Shown here one piece after another: positions 27,602 through 35,504 of a stretch of 64,000 nucleotides of DNA. The stretch spans positions 221,804 to 285,803 of the forward strand of contig NZ_SNWQ01000012.1 in NCBI RefSeq assembly GCF_004361855.1, given 5' to 3'. How positions within the stretch are numbered: the first letter of the stretch is position 1; each line of letters starts with the position of its first letter. The DNA comes from Kribbella caucasensis. Its GTDB lineage: Bacteria > Actinomycetota > Actinomycetes > Propionibacteriales > Kribbellaceae. Position numbers and translations under genes: made by a program. Below the pieces are notes generated by a model that saw only the letters and a program-made list of their open reading frames with translations, was not told the DNA's origin and did not search any database.

Positions 27602-28108
27602 ATGAGCCAGCTCGCCGTCACCGTCATCGGACCGGACCGTCCGGGCATCATCGCGGACGTCACCGAGGCCCTCGCCCAGGTCGGGGTCAACCTCGAGGAC
27701 TCCACCATGACCCTGCTCCGCGGCCACTTCGCCATGATGATCGTCTGCTCCGGCCCGCTCTCGCCGGTGCGTGAGATTCTGGAGCCGCTGCGCGGTGAAC
27801 TGGTGATCACCGTCCGCGAGGTGGGTCCGGAACACCTCCACGCGCCCATCGGCCCGCCGTACATCCTCTCCGTCCACGGCGCCGACCGCCCCGGCATCGT
27901 CTCGGCCGTCACCCGGATGATCGCCTCCGTCGGCGGCACGGTCACCGACCTCACCACCCGGCTGAGCGGTCCGCTGTATGTGCTGACCGCGGAGGTGGAG
28001 ATCCCGGTGTCGGCCGACCTCGACACGCTCTACCGGGCCCTGGAGATCACGGCCGACGAGCTGGGCGTTGGCGTAACCCTCCGCCCAGCCGAAGGCGACG
28101 ACCTGTGA
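27602..28108 (+). CDS. Tandem ACT-domain protein (GcvR-like)
   Basis: 168 residues made of two ACT domains: AVTVIGPDRPGIIADVTEALA (residues 5-25) and ILSVHGADRPGIVSAVTRMIA (about 90-110). The family includes the glycine cleavage repressor GcvR and amino-acid-sensing regulators. No DNA-binding domain is present. It overlaps the deformylase gene by four bases, so the two are co-translated. Confidence 0.85.
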   Translation: MSQLAVTVIGPDRPGIIADVTEALAQVGVNLEDSTMTLLRGHFAMMIVCSGPLSPVREILEPLRGELVITVREVGPEHLHAPIGPPYILSVHGADRPGIVSAVTRMIASVGGTVTDLTTRLSGPLYVLTAEVEIPVSADLDTLYRALEITADELGVGVTLRPAEGDDL

Positions 28109-28698
28109 GTACTCCGACCCCCGGAGACCCGGTGGTCGGCGTCACCGTCAACGAGGCGGTGGCCACCTGGTCGCCATCAAGCCTCGGCCTCACCGGAAGC
28201 GTCCTGGAAGTAGTCCGAGCCCCCCACCCGGTCCTCGCCTTGGAAGGCGCGACCGTCGACCCCCTCGACCCCACCATGCTCACCCTGGCCGCCGACCTGA
28301 TCGCCACGATGCGCGTCTCACCCGGTTGCGTCGGACTGGCCGCTCCCCAGGTCGGTGTCGCTGTCCAGATGTTCGCGGTCGACGTCACCAACCACCCGAA
28401 GACCCGCACCTGCCACGGCACCTTCGTCCTCTGCAACGCGGTAGTCGTCGAAGCCACCCGCCAGGAAAAGGCCCGAGAAGGCTGCATGTCCGTCCCCGAC
28501 CTGACCGGCGACGTCAAACGCCCCACCCGCCTCACGATCACCGGCATCCTCCCCGGCACCACCGACGTCCTGAGATTGACGACCGACGCCTTCGAAGCCC
28601 GGGCCCTCCAACACGAAATAGACCACTGCAACGGCCTACTCTTCCTAGACCAAGTAGCCGGAGCCCACGCGATCTACCCCCGCCAGGTCTACAAGTAG
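28105..28698 (+). CDS. def: Peptide deformylase
   Basis: 197 residues. All three active-site motifs are present: GLAAPQVGV, EGCMSVPD (metal Cys) and QHEIDHCNGLLF (two metal His plus catalytic Glu). It removes the N-formyl group from nascent proteins. The start is GTG at 28105, overlapping the ACT gene. The N-terminal ~30 residues are longer than minimal deformylases. It may be a secondary deformylase rather than the genome's main copy. Confidence 0.94.
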   Translation: MSTPTPGDPVVGVTVNEAVATWSPSSLGLTGSVLEVVRAPHPVLALEGATVDPLDPTMLTLAADLIATMRVSPGCVGLAAPQVGVAVQMFAVDVTNHPKTRTCHGTFVLCNAVVVEATRQEKAREGCMSVPDLTGDVKRPTRLTITGILPGTTDVLRLTTDAFEARALQHEIDHCNGLLFLDQVAGAHAIYPRQVYK

Positions 28699-28876
28699 TC
28701 CCTGCCCAGCAGCCTTCGTCCGCCTGACTTGCAGCTTGTCCGGTTACCCCCGATGCCGGGCTTCACCACCGCTGACGTGCTGCAACCCGCCATCGGTGCA
28801 AGGACCCGCCATCGGCGCCGGTCCGGCCGCGGTGCCTGTCCTTGTATCGTCAGTGCCTGCACCGCTCTCTTCCCAC

Positions 28877-28957
28877 GCCCGGGTGGCGGAACGGCATACG
28901 CAGCGAGCTTAAACCTCGCGGCCGAAAGGCATACGGGTTCGAATCCCGTCCCGGGCA
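28877..28957 (+). tRNA. tRNA-Leu (anticodon UAA), bldA-type
   Basis: The acceptor GCCCGGG (28877-28883) pairs with CCCGGGC (28950-28956). The D stem is GCG/CGC, and the anticodon stem GCGAG/CTCGC carries loop CTTAAAC with anticodon TAA at 28910-28912. The long variable arm is GGCCGAAAGGC, and the T arm is ACGGG-TTCGAAT-CCCGT. The long variable arm confirms tRNA-Leu. CCA is not encoded. This tRNA decodes the rare UUA codon (bldA in streptomycetes). Its 3' half is duplicated at 30464-30516. Confidence 0.95.
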
Positions 28958-28962
28958 CACAG
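28908..28962 (+). repeat. attL-like direct repeat (tRNA 3' half)
   Basis: It begins CTTAAACCTCGCGG and ends CCGGGCACACAG, spanning anticodon loop to flank. It matches 30464-30516 except for two extra bases. Confidence 0.8.
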
Positions 28963-29059
28963 GACTCTGACCTGCACGTATGCCTCCAGGCGGATACCCG
29001 CCAGACCGCCAGAGCGAGGGCAATGGTTGCAGTTGTGGTTGCAATCAGGGTCCCGAGTG

Positions 29060-29345
29060 CTACGCCCACAACGCGTCACCGATCTTGTCAGCGGCTCCCC
29101 CGAGCGAGCTTGCTCGTAACGTGGGTGTACCGCATCGTGACTGCCAAAGACGAGTGGCCGAGGATCTCCTGGACGACACGGATGTCAACACCCTGTTCGA
29201 GCACCAGCGTGGCCGCGGTATGGCGAACATCATGCGGACGAGGGCTTGAAGGCCCGCCTCCCGTTGGCTTGGCGCGCACATTCCAACAGGGTGCCGGTCG
29301 AAGACAGCAGAACTCGTCATCAACGGTCGACACCCGTCGACTCAC
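29060..29345 (-). pseudogene. Tyrosine recombinase (integrase) C-terminal remnant
   Basis: One frame gives RPHDVRHTAATLVLEQGVDI, LGHSSLAVTMRYTHVTSKLA, the HxxR, LGH and catalytic Tyr of an actinobacterial tyrosine integrase. The expected end, GGAADKIGDALWA, is in another frame and stops at 29060. The segment before PHDVRH is also displaced. Only about 90 codons remain of roughly 400, with at least two frameshifts. It faces the tRNA attachment site, as integrases of such elements do. Confidence 0.82.
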
Positions 29346-29839
29346 TGCTCACTCCGAGGGCCAGCCACCCAGGTCCGCACGGCTGACGCTGCCTGCCGTC
29401 CGACCGTAGGCTCCCGCATCGCCCCACTAGCAATTACCCGATCAGCATCAGCGCCCAACGCGTCGATCGTGCGCGACACCGTCGGATTCGAGGCCACCAG
29501 GCCGAACACATCCGGTGCACCGCGCAGCCCCGCGATGTCGGCCAGGCAGTCCCCGCCCAGCGCGAGAGCGACCGCCAGATCACAGACGATCTTGGCTGGG
29601 TCGTGCCTGGCCAACGGCTTACGCCACGGCGCCAACGCCCGCGACAACTCAGCGCCCGACTCACTCACCCAGACCGCGTCGGCGAGCAACAGACCACCTG
29701 CCCGCGACACCACACCCGATCCCGCCGCATCAACCCGAACACAGGGATAGAACCCGGTAGTCTTCTCCACCGGGAAGGTGCTCCTCGATTCCGCACGACA
29801 TGGTCCTAGACATCCCACATCGTCGCTGGCCAGGAGCAC
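29342..29839 (-). pseudogene. IS1380-type transposase, N-terminal remnant
   Basis: TTGFYPCVRVDAAGSGVVSRAGG, WRKPLARHDPAKIVCDLAVALALGGDCLADIAGLRG and SNPTVSRTIDALGADAD match the start of IS1380-family transposases. After about 150 codons the sequence turns into the integrase remnant, so two thirds of the gene, including most of the catalytic core, is missing. It inserted into or recombined with the tRNA element and was then deleted. Confidence 0.82.
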
Positions 29840-29842
29840 CTT
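29775..29842. repeat. Inverted repeat near IS1380 remnant 5' end
   Basis: AAGGTGCTCC at 29775-29784 and GGAGCACCTT at 29833-29842 form a perfect 10-bp inverted repeat with a 48-bp spacer around the transposase start. It could be IS end-related sequence or a leader hairpin. Confidence 0.5.
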
Positions 29843-30038
29843 TCAGTTCAACGACACATCCTCACAGCCAACCGGCATGAAAGCCCCGGGCTAGCCTCCG
29901 GATTGCCGGTCACCCACACGCCGACGCGCATGGCCGGACGGTCTCCGCCAGTACTTCGATCGTTGACACGTAACCGTCAATGCATGTGGAGTCGGTCGAG
30001 GCGACAGCCTGGACTGGTCTGACCATCGAGAGGTGTTC

Positions 30039-30326
30039 ATGGGACGCGTTATCAAACTGTTCGGCGACTCTGGCGGAGAATCGCTCAGCCAGTGGGCGGA
30101 GCAGTTGGAGCAATATCTGGACGAGCAAGCGTCGGTCGAGCACCTGCGGGAGCGTCAGATGCCCCAGCCGCCCTGGCCTGCGAACGACAACCCGATGCTC
30201 GGGTACCTCCTCACGCGCGCACAGGAGATCGCGGCCAATGAGGGACAGCGCACCGCGCTGGTCTGGCTCGCTGCCCATGCGTGGTTTGAGGGCGGCCTGG
30301 ACGCGATACACAACACCGAGCAGTAG
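30039..30326 (+). CDS. Small hypothetical protein in tRNA element
   Basis: 95 residues from the ATG at 30039, preceded by GAGAGGTG. MGRVIKLFGDSGGESLSQWAEQ and a hydrophilic middle lead to a helical C-terminus (RTALVWLAAHAWFEGGLDAI). I recognise no family. It is the only intact ORF between the two att-like repeats, so it is probably cargo or a leftover gene of the element. Confidence 0.5.
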   Translation: MGRVIKLFGDSGGESLSQWAEQLEQYLDEQASVEHLRERQMPQPPWPANDNPMLGYLLTRAQEIAANEGQRTALVWLAAHAWFEGGLDAIHNTEQ

Positions 30327-30463
30327 CCGACCTGCGTGAACGCCGCACGGTGCACCTCCGGTTGCAGTTCGACTCGGTACAGCCCAGTTCGAGTTGGTCG
30401 TACAGGGCCGCTGCAAGAGTCAACTGAACCGGCACGGACGCTCCCGAACGATGCCTGTTCGAA

Positions 30464-30516
30464 CTTAACCTCGCGGCCGAAAGGCATACGGGTTCGATCC
30501 CGTCCCGGGCACACAG
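30464..30516 (+). repeat. attR-like direct repeat (tRNA 3' half)
   Basis: It begins CTTAACCTCGCGG and ends CCGGGCACACAG. Relative to the tRNA copy it lacks one A in the anticodon-loop run and one A in the T loop, so it is not a functional tRNA part. Confidence 0.8.
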
Positions 30517-30577
30517 ACGCGCTGACCTTTGCTGGCCCGAGAGGCGGGCACAGTGATCCGAGGACCGTTGTCAGGGT

Positions 30578-31063
30578 TCACCGATCGCGGTCTCGACCCT
30601 GGAAGACCCATCGAGTGGGCGAGCCTGTGAAGTCGTCCCCGCTGAGGCCGAACGCCGATACCACCTCGATGCGGAAGCAGGCGTTCGCAGGATCGCCGTA
30701 GAACGCGACGCCGTACTTCGTCTGGTACTTGGTGTCAGCCCAGTCGGCAAAGGCCGCGATCGCGGCTCGATCTTCGACCGGGGCCGCGTACCCCTCGATG
30801 ATGACTGGATTCGCAGCGTCATCCGTTGTGGCGACGGCAGCAGGATTGCTCGCCAGGTTCCGCGCCTTCCGGGAGCGTCGACTGCAACTGAACCAGAGGC
30901 TGCCGTCCCGCCAGACCCCCCAGACTGGGGTCACGTGGGGTCTGTGATCTGGCCACACGGTGGCGAGCCAGTAATTGCGCGAGCGGTCGAGGCGATCGGT
31001 CGCCAATCCCCAGGCGAGGAGGCCGGTCCCATCGTCTGGACCGAGGATGCCGTACCCAGGCAT
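30578..31063 (-). CDS. Pyridoxamine 5'-phosphate oxidase-family protein
   Basis: 161 residues from the ATG at 31063. A split-barrel flavin or F420 fold is suggested by RNYWLATVWPDHRPHVTPVWGVWRD, LWFSCSRRSRKARNL and NPAAVATTDDA, followed by VIIEGYA. Actinobacterial members often bind F420 and reduce small molecules. The substrate is unknown. A GTG at 31102 would add 13 residues without a better ribosome binding site. It is the first chromosomal gene beyond the attR-like repeat. Confidence 0.82.
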   Translation of the reverse strand: MPGYGILGPDDGTGLLAWGLATDRLDRSRNYWLATVWPDHRPHVTPVWGVWRDGSLWFSCSRRSRKARNLASNPAAVATTDDAANPVIIEGYAAPVEDRAAIAAFADWADTKYQTKYGVAFYGDPANACFRIEVVSAFGLSGDDFTGSPTRWVFQGRDRDR

Positions 31064-31138
31064 ATGCGGCCGTTGCGCCGTGGGTTCCACGCTGCCTGAC
31101 ACTACCGAAGGTCTGACATGGGTCCTGGGCGCAGGGGG

Positions 31139-31330
31139 TTAGGACAGCATGTGCGGAGCGTGGTTGGGCTGGTGTTCCCAGCGGAGGCGGCCGGTGCCGA
31201 AGCCGGCGGCGTGGACGCCGTCGTGGCCTAGGGGGCGGCGGCAGTAGTAATACGGCGAATAGAGGTCGCGGCAGGAGTCCTGGTACGTGGTGTAGGCGAA
31301 CTCGAGGTCCAGCTTTTGGTCGCTGCTCAT
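31139..31330 (-). CDS. Small hypothetical protein, Cys/Tyr-rich
   Basis: 63 residues from the ATG at 31330, preceded by GAGAG. It has DLEFAYTTYQDSCRDLYSPYYYC, then RRPLGHDGVHAAGF and LRWEH. One Cys pair and several His could bind metal. No family is recognised. It is a single gene in a gap between the PNPOx-like and dehydrogenase genes. Confidence 0.5.
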   Translation of the reverse strand: MSSDQKLDLEFAYTTYQDSCRDLYSPYYYCRRPLGHDGVHAAGFGTGRLRWEHQPNHAPHMLS

Positions 31331-31424
31331 GGAAGTCGCTCTCGTGCGGGGGCTTTCATCGCAGTATGGGCAGGCTGCTGTTACCACCGCATTTCGGCGC
31401 GGTCACGACTCCGTGGGCAGGGCA

Positions 31425-31454
31425 ACGGGAGCGGGGTCGCCGCCCCGCTCCCGT
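31425..31454 (-). terminator. Terminator of formaldehyde dehydrogenase gene
   Basis: ACGGGAGCGGGG and CCCCGCTCCCGT form a perfect 12-bp stem with a 6-base loop, 9 bp beyond the dehydrogenase stop on the minus strand. Confidence 0.75.
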
Positions 31455-31462
31455 CAGTGGCC

Positions 31463-32677
31463 CTACTTGATCAGTCCGTGCGGGTCGAGCACGTACTTGC
31501 GAGCCGCTCCCTTGTCGAATTCGGCGTAGCCCTGTGGTGCCTGGTCCAGCGGGATGACCGTGGCGTTCACGTTCCTGGCGATCTGCGTACGGTCGTGCAG
31601 GATCGCCTTCATCAGCTGGCGGTTGTACCGCATCACCGGGCACTGCCCCGTGGTGAAGCCCAGCGACTTCGCCCAGCCGAGGCCGAGCCGGATCGACAGT
31701 GAGCCGATCTTGGCGGCATCGTCGGTCGCGCCGGGGTCACCGGTGACGTAGAGGCCGGGGATGCCGACCGCGCCACCCGCGCGGGTGACCTCCATGACCG
31801 TGTTCAGCACGGTCGCCGGACGTTCCGCCCGGGCGTCGGTGCCATGGCCGTGGGCCTCGAACCCGACCGCGTCGATGGCGGCGTCGACCTCGGGTTCACC
31901 GAGAATCTGTTCGACCTGGTCCCTCGGCTCACCCTCGGACACGTCGATCGTCTCGCAGCCGAAACTCCTTGCCTGTTCGAGCCGTTCCTTCTGGAGATCG
32001 GCCACGATGACGACGGCCGCGCCGAGCAGGAAGGCCGAGGTGGCCGCGGCCAGGCCGACCGGTCCGGCGCCGGCGATGTAGACGGTCGACCCGGTCCCGA
32101 CGCCGGCGGTGACCGCGCCGTGGTACCCGGTCGGGAAGATATCCGACAACATCGCCAGGTCGCGGATCTTCGCGAGTGCCTGGTCCTTGTCGGGGAACCT
32201 CAGCAGGTTCCAGTCGGCGTACGGCACCAGCGCGTACTCCGCCTGGCCGCCGACCCAGCCGCCCATGTCGACATACCCGTACGCCGACCCCGGCCGGTCC
32301 GGGTTCACGTTCAGGCAGACTCCGGTCTTGCCCTCCTTGCAGTTGGTGCACCGCCCGCAGGCGATGTTGAACGGGACCGACACCAGGTCGCCGACCTTGA
32401 TGAACTCGACATCCCGGCCGACCTCGGCAACCTCGCCGGTGATCTCGTGGCCGAGTGCGAGTCCCGGTGGCGCCGTGGTCCGGCCGCGCACCATGTGCTG
32501 ATCGCTGCCGCAGATGTTGCTGGCGACGACCTTGAGGATCGCTCCGTGGGGGACTTGACGGCCCACGTTGGCGGGGTTGACCCCCGGACCGTCCTTGAGC
32601 TCCAGGCTTGGGTAGTCGATCGTCTCGACCGCCACATTGCCTGGTCCCTTGTAGATAACCGCCCTGTTGCCTGGCAC
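31463..32677 (-). CDS. fdhA: Glutathione-independent formaldehyde dehydrogenase
   Basis: 404 residues of the zinc alcohol dehydrogenase superfamily. Catalytic zinc ligands are in NICGSDQHMVRG and LGHEITGEV. The structural zinc site is CGRCTNCKEGKTGVC, and the NAD-binding glycine motif is AGAGPVGLAAAT. The length and the internal loop match PFDH of pseudomonads, which oxidises formaldehyde to formate with bound NAD+. GTG 32677 is chosen because GAGAGGAG lies nine bases upstream; the frame extends upstream without support. Confidence 0.88.
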   Translation of the reverse strand: MPGNRAVIYKGPGNVAVETIDYPSLELKDGPGVNPANVGRQVPHGAILKVVASNICGSDQHMVRGRTTAPPGLALGHEITGEVAEVGRDVEFIKVGDLVSVPFNIACGRCTNCKEGKTGVCLNVNPDRPGSAYGYVDMGGWVGGQAEYALVPYADWNLLRFPDKDQALAKIRDLAMLSDIFPTGYHGAVTAGVGTGSTVYIAGAGPVGLAAATSAFLLGAAVVIVADLQKERLEQARSFGCETIDVSEGEPRDQVEQILGEPEVDAAIDAVGFEAHGHGTDARAERPATVLNTVMEVTRAGGAVGIPGLYVTGDPGATDDAAKIGSLSIRLGLGWAKSLGFTTGQCPVMRYNRQLMKAILHDRTQIARNVNATVIPLDQAPQGYAEFDKGAARKYVLDPHGLIK

Positions 32678-33111
32678 GGCAAATGCTCCTCTCCGGGAAG
32701 CTCCTGTTGGAGACATGCGATACGGCCTGCTGCGCGCTGTGGGATGAACCAGTGGCATCACCACCCCACGAGACCCGGCCGGTACTCAGTCCTGGGCGCG
32801 CGCCCAGGAACTCGCAATACAGGCCTCGCTGTCCGGAGATCGCAGTACAACCGCGGGCCGCGAACGCCTTGTGGATGAGGCGATGCGGTCGTCGCCTGCC
32901 CCGTACCAGGTGAGTCCTTGCCGTGCGTCGACTGACCTCTGCGATGACACGCAAGGTCGGTGACGTTCAAGGGATGCTCCCGACGCTAGTCCCGTCCTCA
33001 GAACGCGTCAACGCGTCGCGGTACCAGCGCTCAGTCACATTCGTCGATCGGGATCCGTCGCACCTGTGAAGCCCGAGGGCATCGGGCGACTTGAGCGATG
33101 AGGAGATGGCG
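32678..33111. other. Long intergenic region with palindrome
   Basis: 434 bp with no convincing gene. It holds the divergent promoters of fdhA and the epimerase gene. At 32791-32808 is a perfect 18-bp palindrome (CCTGGGCGCGCGCCCAGG). Near 33006-33019 ACGCGTCA and ACGCGTCG form a direct repeat. ORFs on either strand here lack family features. Confidence 0.5.
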
Positions 33112-33894
33112 ATGAGTGGGTCGGTTCTGGTGACTGGTGGGACGGGGACGCTGGGCAAGCTGGTGGTTCCGCGGTTGCGGGCGGCGGGCTTCGGCGTACG
33201 GGTGTTGAGTCGTACTGCGCGGGAGGCGGTCGACGGCGTCGAGTACGTCGTGGGGGACCTGGAGACCGGGGCAGGGGTCGAGGACGCGGTGAAGGGGGTG
33301 GACACGGTGCTGCACTGCGCGGGCAGTGCGAAGGGGGATGACGTGAAGGCTCGGCACCTGATGAAGGCGGCGTCGGCGGCCGGGATCGGGCATGTCGTGT
33401 ACATCTCGGTGGTCGGCGCGGACCGTACGCCGGTGGTGAGTGGGATCGATCGGAACATGTTCGGGTACATCGCCGCGAAGCGGGAGGCCGAGAAGATCGT
33501 CGCCGAGTCCGGGGTGCCGTGGACGACATTGCGGGCGACGCAGTTCCACGACCTGCTGTTCACGCTGGCGGAGGGGATGGCCAAGCTGCCGGTGATTCCG
33601 GTGCCGTCGGGGTTCAAGGCCCAGCCGGTCGATCCCGCGATGGTGGCGGATCGGCTCGTGGAACTCGCGCTGGGCAAGCCGGCCGGGCTGGTGCCGGATC
33701 TGGCCGGGCCGAAGATCTACAGCCTGAAAGACGTGATCCGCTCATACGTGAAGGCGACCGGAAAGCGCCGGCTGTTCATGCCGATGCGAGTCCCGGGCAA
33801 GGCGGCCGCCGCGTTCCGCTCCGGCGCGAACCTGGCCCCCGACGCCGGCGCCGGCCGAACCTGGGAGGACTTCCTGGCGACCAGAGTGGGCTGA
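33112..33894 (+). CDS. NAD(P)-binding atypical SDR/NmrA-like protein
   Basis: 260 residues. An N-terminal SVLVTGGTGTLGKLVVPRL Rossmann motif is followed by VEYVVGDLETG, VDTVLHCAGSA and VVYISVVGAD. No YxxxK dyad is obvious, so it belongs to the atypical NAD(P)H-sensing or reductase group that may act on quinones or disaccharides. ATG 33112 is preferred because GGAG at 33102-33105 is six bases away. The substrate is unknown. Confidence 0.85.
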   Translation: MSGSVLVTGGTGTLGKLVVPRLRAAGFGVRVLSRTAREAVDGVEYVVGDLETGAGVEDAVKGVDTVLHCAGSAKGDDVKARHLMKAASAAGIGHVVYISVVGADRTPVVSGIDRNMFGYIAAKREAEKIVAESGVPWTTLRATQFHDLLFTLAEGMAKLPVIPVPSGFKAQPVDPAMVADRLVELALGKPAGLVPDLAGPKIYSLKDVIRSYVKATGKRRLFMPMRVPGKAAAAFRSGANLAPDAGAGRTWEDFLATRVG

Positions 33895-33943
33895 GGCGTG
33901 TGCTGGAGCGGTTGCGGCAGGACCGGGCGGGCAAACTGCAGAT

Positions 33944-34474
33944 GTGAGGGAACCGGGGCCAGTCTTCTGGAGCATGTTCGCGGTTGCCGGGCTGGTGTTG
34001 GGCTGGCTCATGGTGGACGAAGTCATGGTCGAGGACCGGCTGCGGACTCAGCTTCGCGAGCATGGTCAGCCGGTCACCGGTGTTGTGGTGCAGATTCTCG
34101 AGCGAAGCCGGACCGATCTCCCGTTGGTGGCCGAAGTCAAGCTGCCGGACGGGAGGCTGGCCGAGGTCAGCTTCGTCTCCAGCGACGAAGACCTGGAGCT
34201 GGAGCGTGCAGAGGTCGGCAAGAAGGTCCAGCTGGTCGTCGATCCGCGGGATGCGAACCTGAACATGCTTGAGGCGGACTTTGCGGCGGATTGGTCGGGT
34301 GTGGCGGGTGAACTGCCGTTCAGGCTGCTGTTTCCGGTGCTGTTGACCGGCACGGCCGGCACCTTGGCGGTGCGGGCTTATCGGCTCGGCAGGCCTTGGG
34401 GTGGGCCGGCCGAGGTGAAGAACAGCCTCAAGCGGTTCGTGCGAGGCCTGAACGAACCGTGGGACACGCGGTAG
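33944..34474 (+). CDS. DUF3592-like membrane protein
   Basis: 176 residues. One N-terminal transmembrane helix (FWSMFAVAGLVLGWLMV), a soluble beta-rich middle (TGVVVQILERS, VAEVKLPDGRLAEVSF, VGKKVQLVVDPRD) and a second helix near residue 125 (LLFPVLLTGTAGTLAV). This layout resembles DUF3592 proteins of unknown function. The GTG start at 33944 lacks a clear ribosome binding site. Confidence 0.6.
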   Translation: MREPGPVFWSMFAVAGLVLGWLMVDEVMVEDRLRTQLREHGQPVTGVVVQILERSRTDLPLVAEVKLPDGRLAEVSFVSSDEDLELERAEVGKKVQLVVDPRDANLNMLEADFAADWSGVAGELPFRLLFPVLLTGTAGTLAVRAYRLGRPWGGPAEVKNSLKRFVRGLNEPWDTR

Positions 34475-34560
34475 CTGCGACTGGTAGAGGCGTGTGAGAA
34501 GGGTGGCAGAGTTCCGTCAGGAGTGTTGTTTGGGGGCGGTCGGCGGTCTGGAATTGAGGA

Positions 34561-35301
34561 GTGAGCAGGTATCGGGGTCAGGTGACGGCGGCGGCGGTTG
34601 TGGTGCCGTTGGTGGTTTGTGCGGTGCTGATTCCGTTCCGGGACAGCTTTGACAATTCCAATGGCGCGTTGGTGCTGGTCCTGGTGATCGTGGCGGTGGC
34701 GGCGTTCGGGATCCGGCCGGCCGGGGTACTGGCGGCGTTGTCGAGTGCGGTGTGGTTCGACTTCTTCCTGACGATGCCCTACAACAGCCTGCACATCCAG
34801 AATCGGGACGACATCGAGACCACCGTGCTGCTGGTGGTGATCGGTGCCGCGGTGACCGAGATCGCGCTTTGGGGCCGTCGGCAACAAGCTCGGGCGAGCC
34901 GGCACAAGGGCTACCTGGACGGCGTACTGACCACGTCCGCCGCGGTCGCCGAAGGGGCGTCCACCGAGGATCTGATCGACCGCGTCAACGCCGAGCTCAC
35001 CGCCGTACTGCGGATCGACGGCTGCAGGTTCGTTGCCGGTGACAATCAGACCGGCGATCCGCAGTTGAACCACGACGGTTCGGTCACCCGCGGGACGCAC
35101 ACGATCAAGGTGGAGCGCGACGGGCTCCCGACGAACTCCGAGACCCAGTTGATGGTCCAGCACAGCGGAACCACGCTGGGGAAGTTCAAGCTCACCGCGG
35201 CGACTCGGATCGCCCGCCCCGACCTCGAGCAGCGCCTGGTCGCAGTCGCCCTGGCCGACCAGGTCGGCGCCGCCCTGATGCCACGGCAAGCCTCCTTGTA
35301 A
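34561..35301 (+). CDS. DUF4118/KdpD-like membrane sensor fragment
   Basis: 246 residues. Four N-terminal transmembrane helices (about 8-100) resemble the DUF4118 sensor region of KdpD, including SSAVWFDFFLTMPYNSLHI. Then a cytoplasmic GAF-like domain (STEDLIDRVNAELTAVLRIDGCRF). The kinase part is absent, so it is a sensor or ligand-binding protein without histidine-kinase activity. The GTG at 34561 is close to GAGGA. No partner kinase is adjacent. Confidence 0.75.
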   Translation: MSRYRGQVTAAAVVVPLVVCAVLIPFRDSFDNSNGALVLVLVIVAVAAFGIRPAGVLAALSSAVWFDFFLTMPYNSLHIQNRDDIETTVLLVVIGAAVTEIALWGRRQQARASRHKGYLDGVLTTSAAVAEGASTEDLIDRVNAELTAVLRIDGCRFVAGDNQTGDPQLNHDGSVTRGTHTIKVERDGLPTNSETQLMVQHSGTTLGKFKLTAATRIARPDLEQRLVAVALADQVGAALMPRQASL

Positions 35302-35476
35302 CTGCCCCTCCAACCCCATGGACTGGCTGGCTCGCAGTACGGCATAGTGCGGCCGAGGCATGACAGCCTGTTATCGGTTGGGTTCTGCAACCGCCGTTTT
35401 CGGAGCGGTTTCGGTTAGGGAACACTGGGTTGTTCCTCAGGCGTTGTTAAGGGTGGGACCGTACTATTCGTGTACG

Positions 35477-35489
35477 ACCCACAGTGGGT
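35477..35489. promoter_or_regulatory. Inverted repeat upstream of Bax1-I gene
   Basis: ACCCAC-A-GTGGGT is a perfect 6-bp inverted repeat 15 bp upstream of the start, next to AGGAGG at 35494-35499. It may be an operator or a small leader hairpin near the ribosome binding site. Confidence 0.4.
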
Positions 35490-35504
35490 ACACAGGAGGA
35501 TGAC

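Larger units (their letters stand above)
28908..30516. mobile_element. Degenerate integrated element at tRNA-Leu(UAA)
   Basis: A 55-bp segment from the anticodon loop to just past the tRNA 3' end is repeated 1.6 kb downstream as a 53-bp copy with two single-base deletions. The enclosed DNA holds an integrase tail, an IS1380-type transposase stump and a small ORF. This is the expected footprint of an AICE- or phage-like element that entered the tRNA gene and then decayed. The 3' copy cannot form a full tRNA. Confidence 0.8.

Noticed and set aside
32967..33677. Minus-strand ORFs over the epimerase gene
   Set aside because: Antisense to the clear NAD-binding protein on the plus strand; no domain features.
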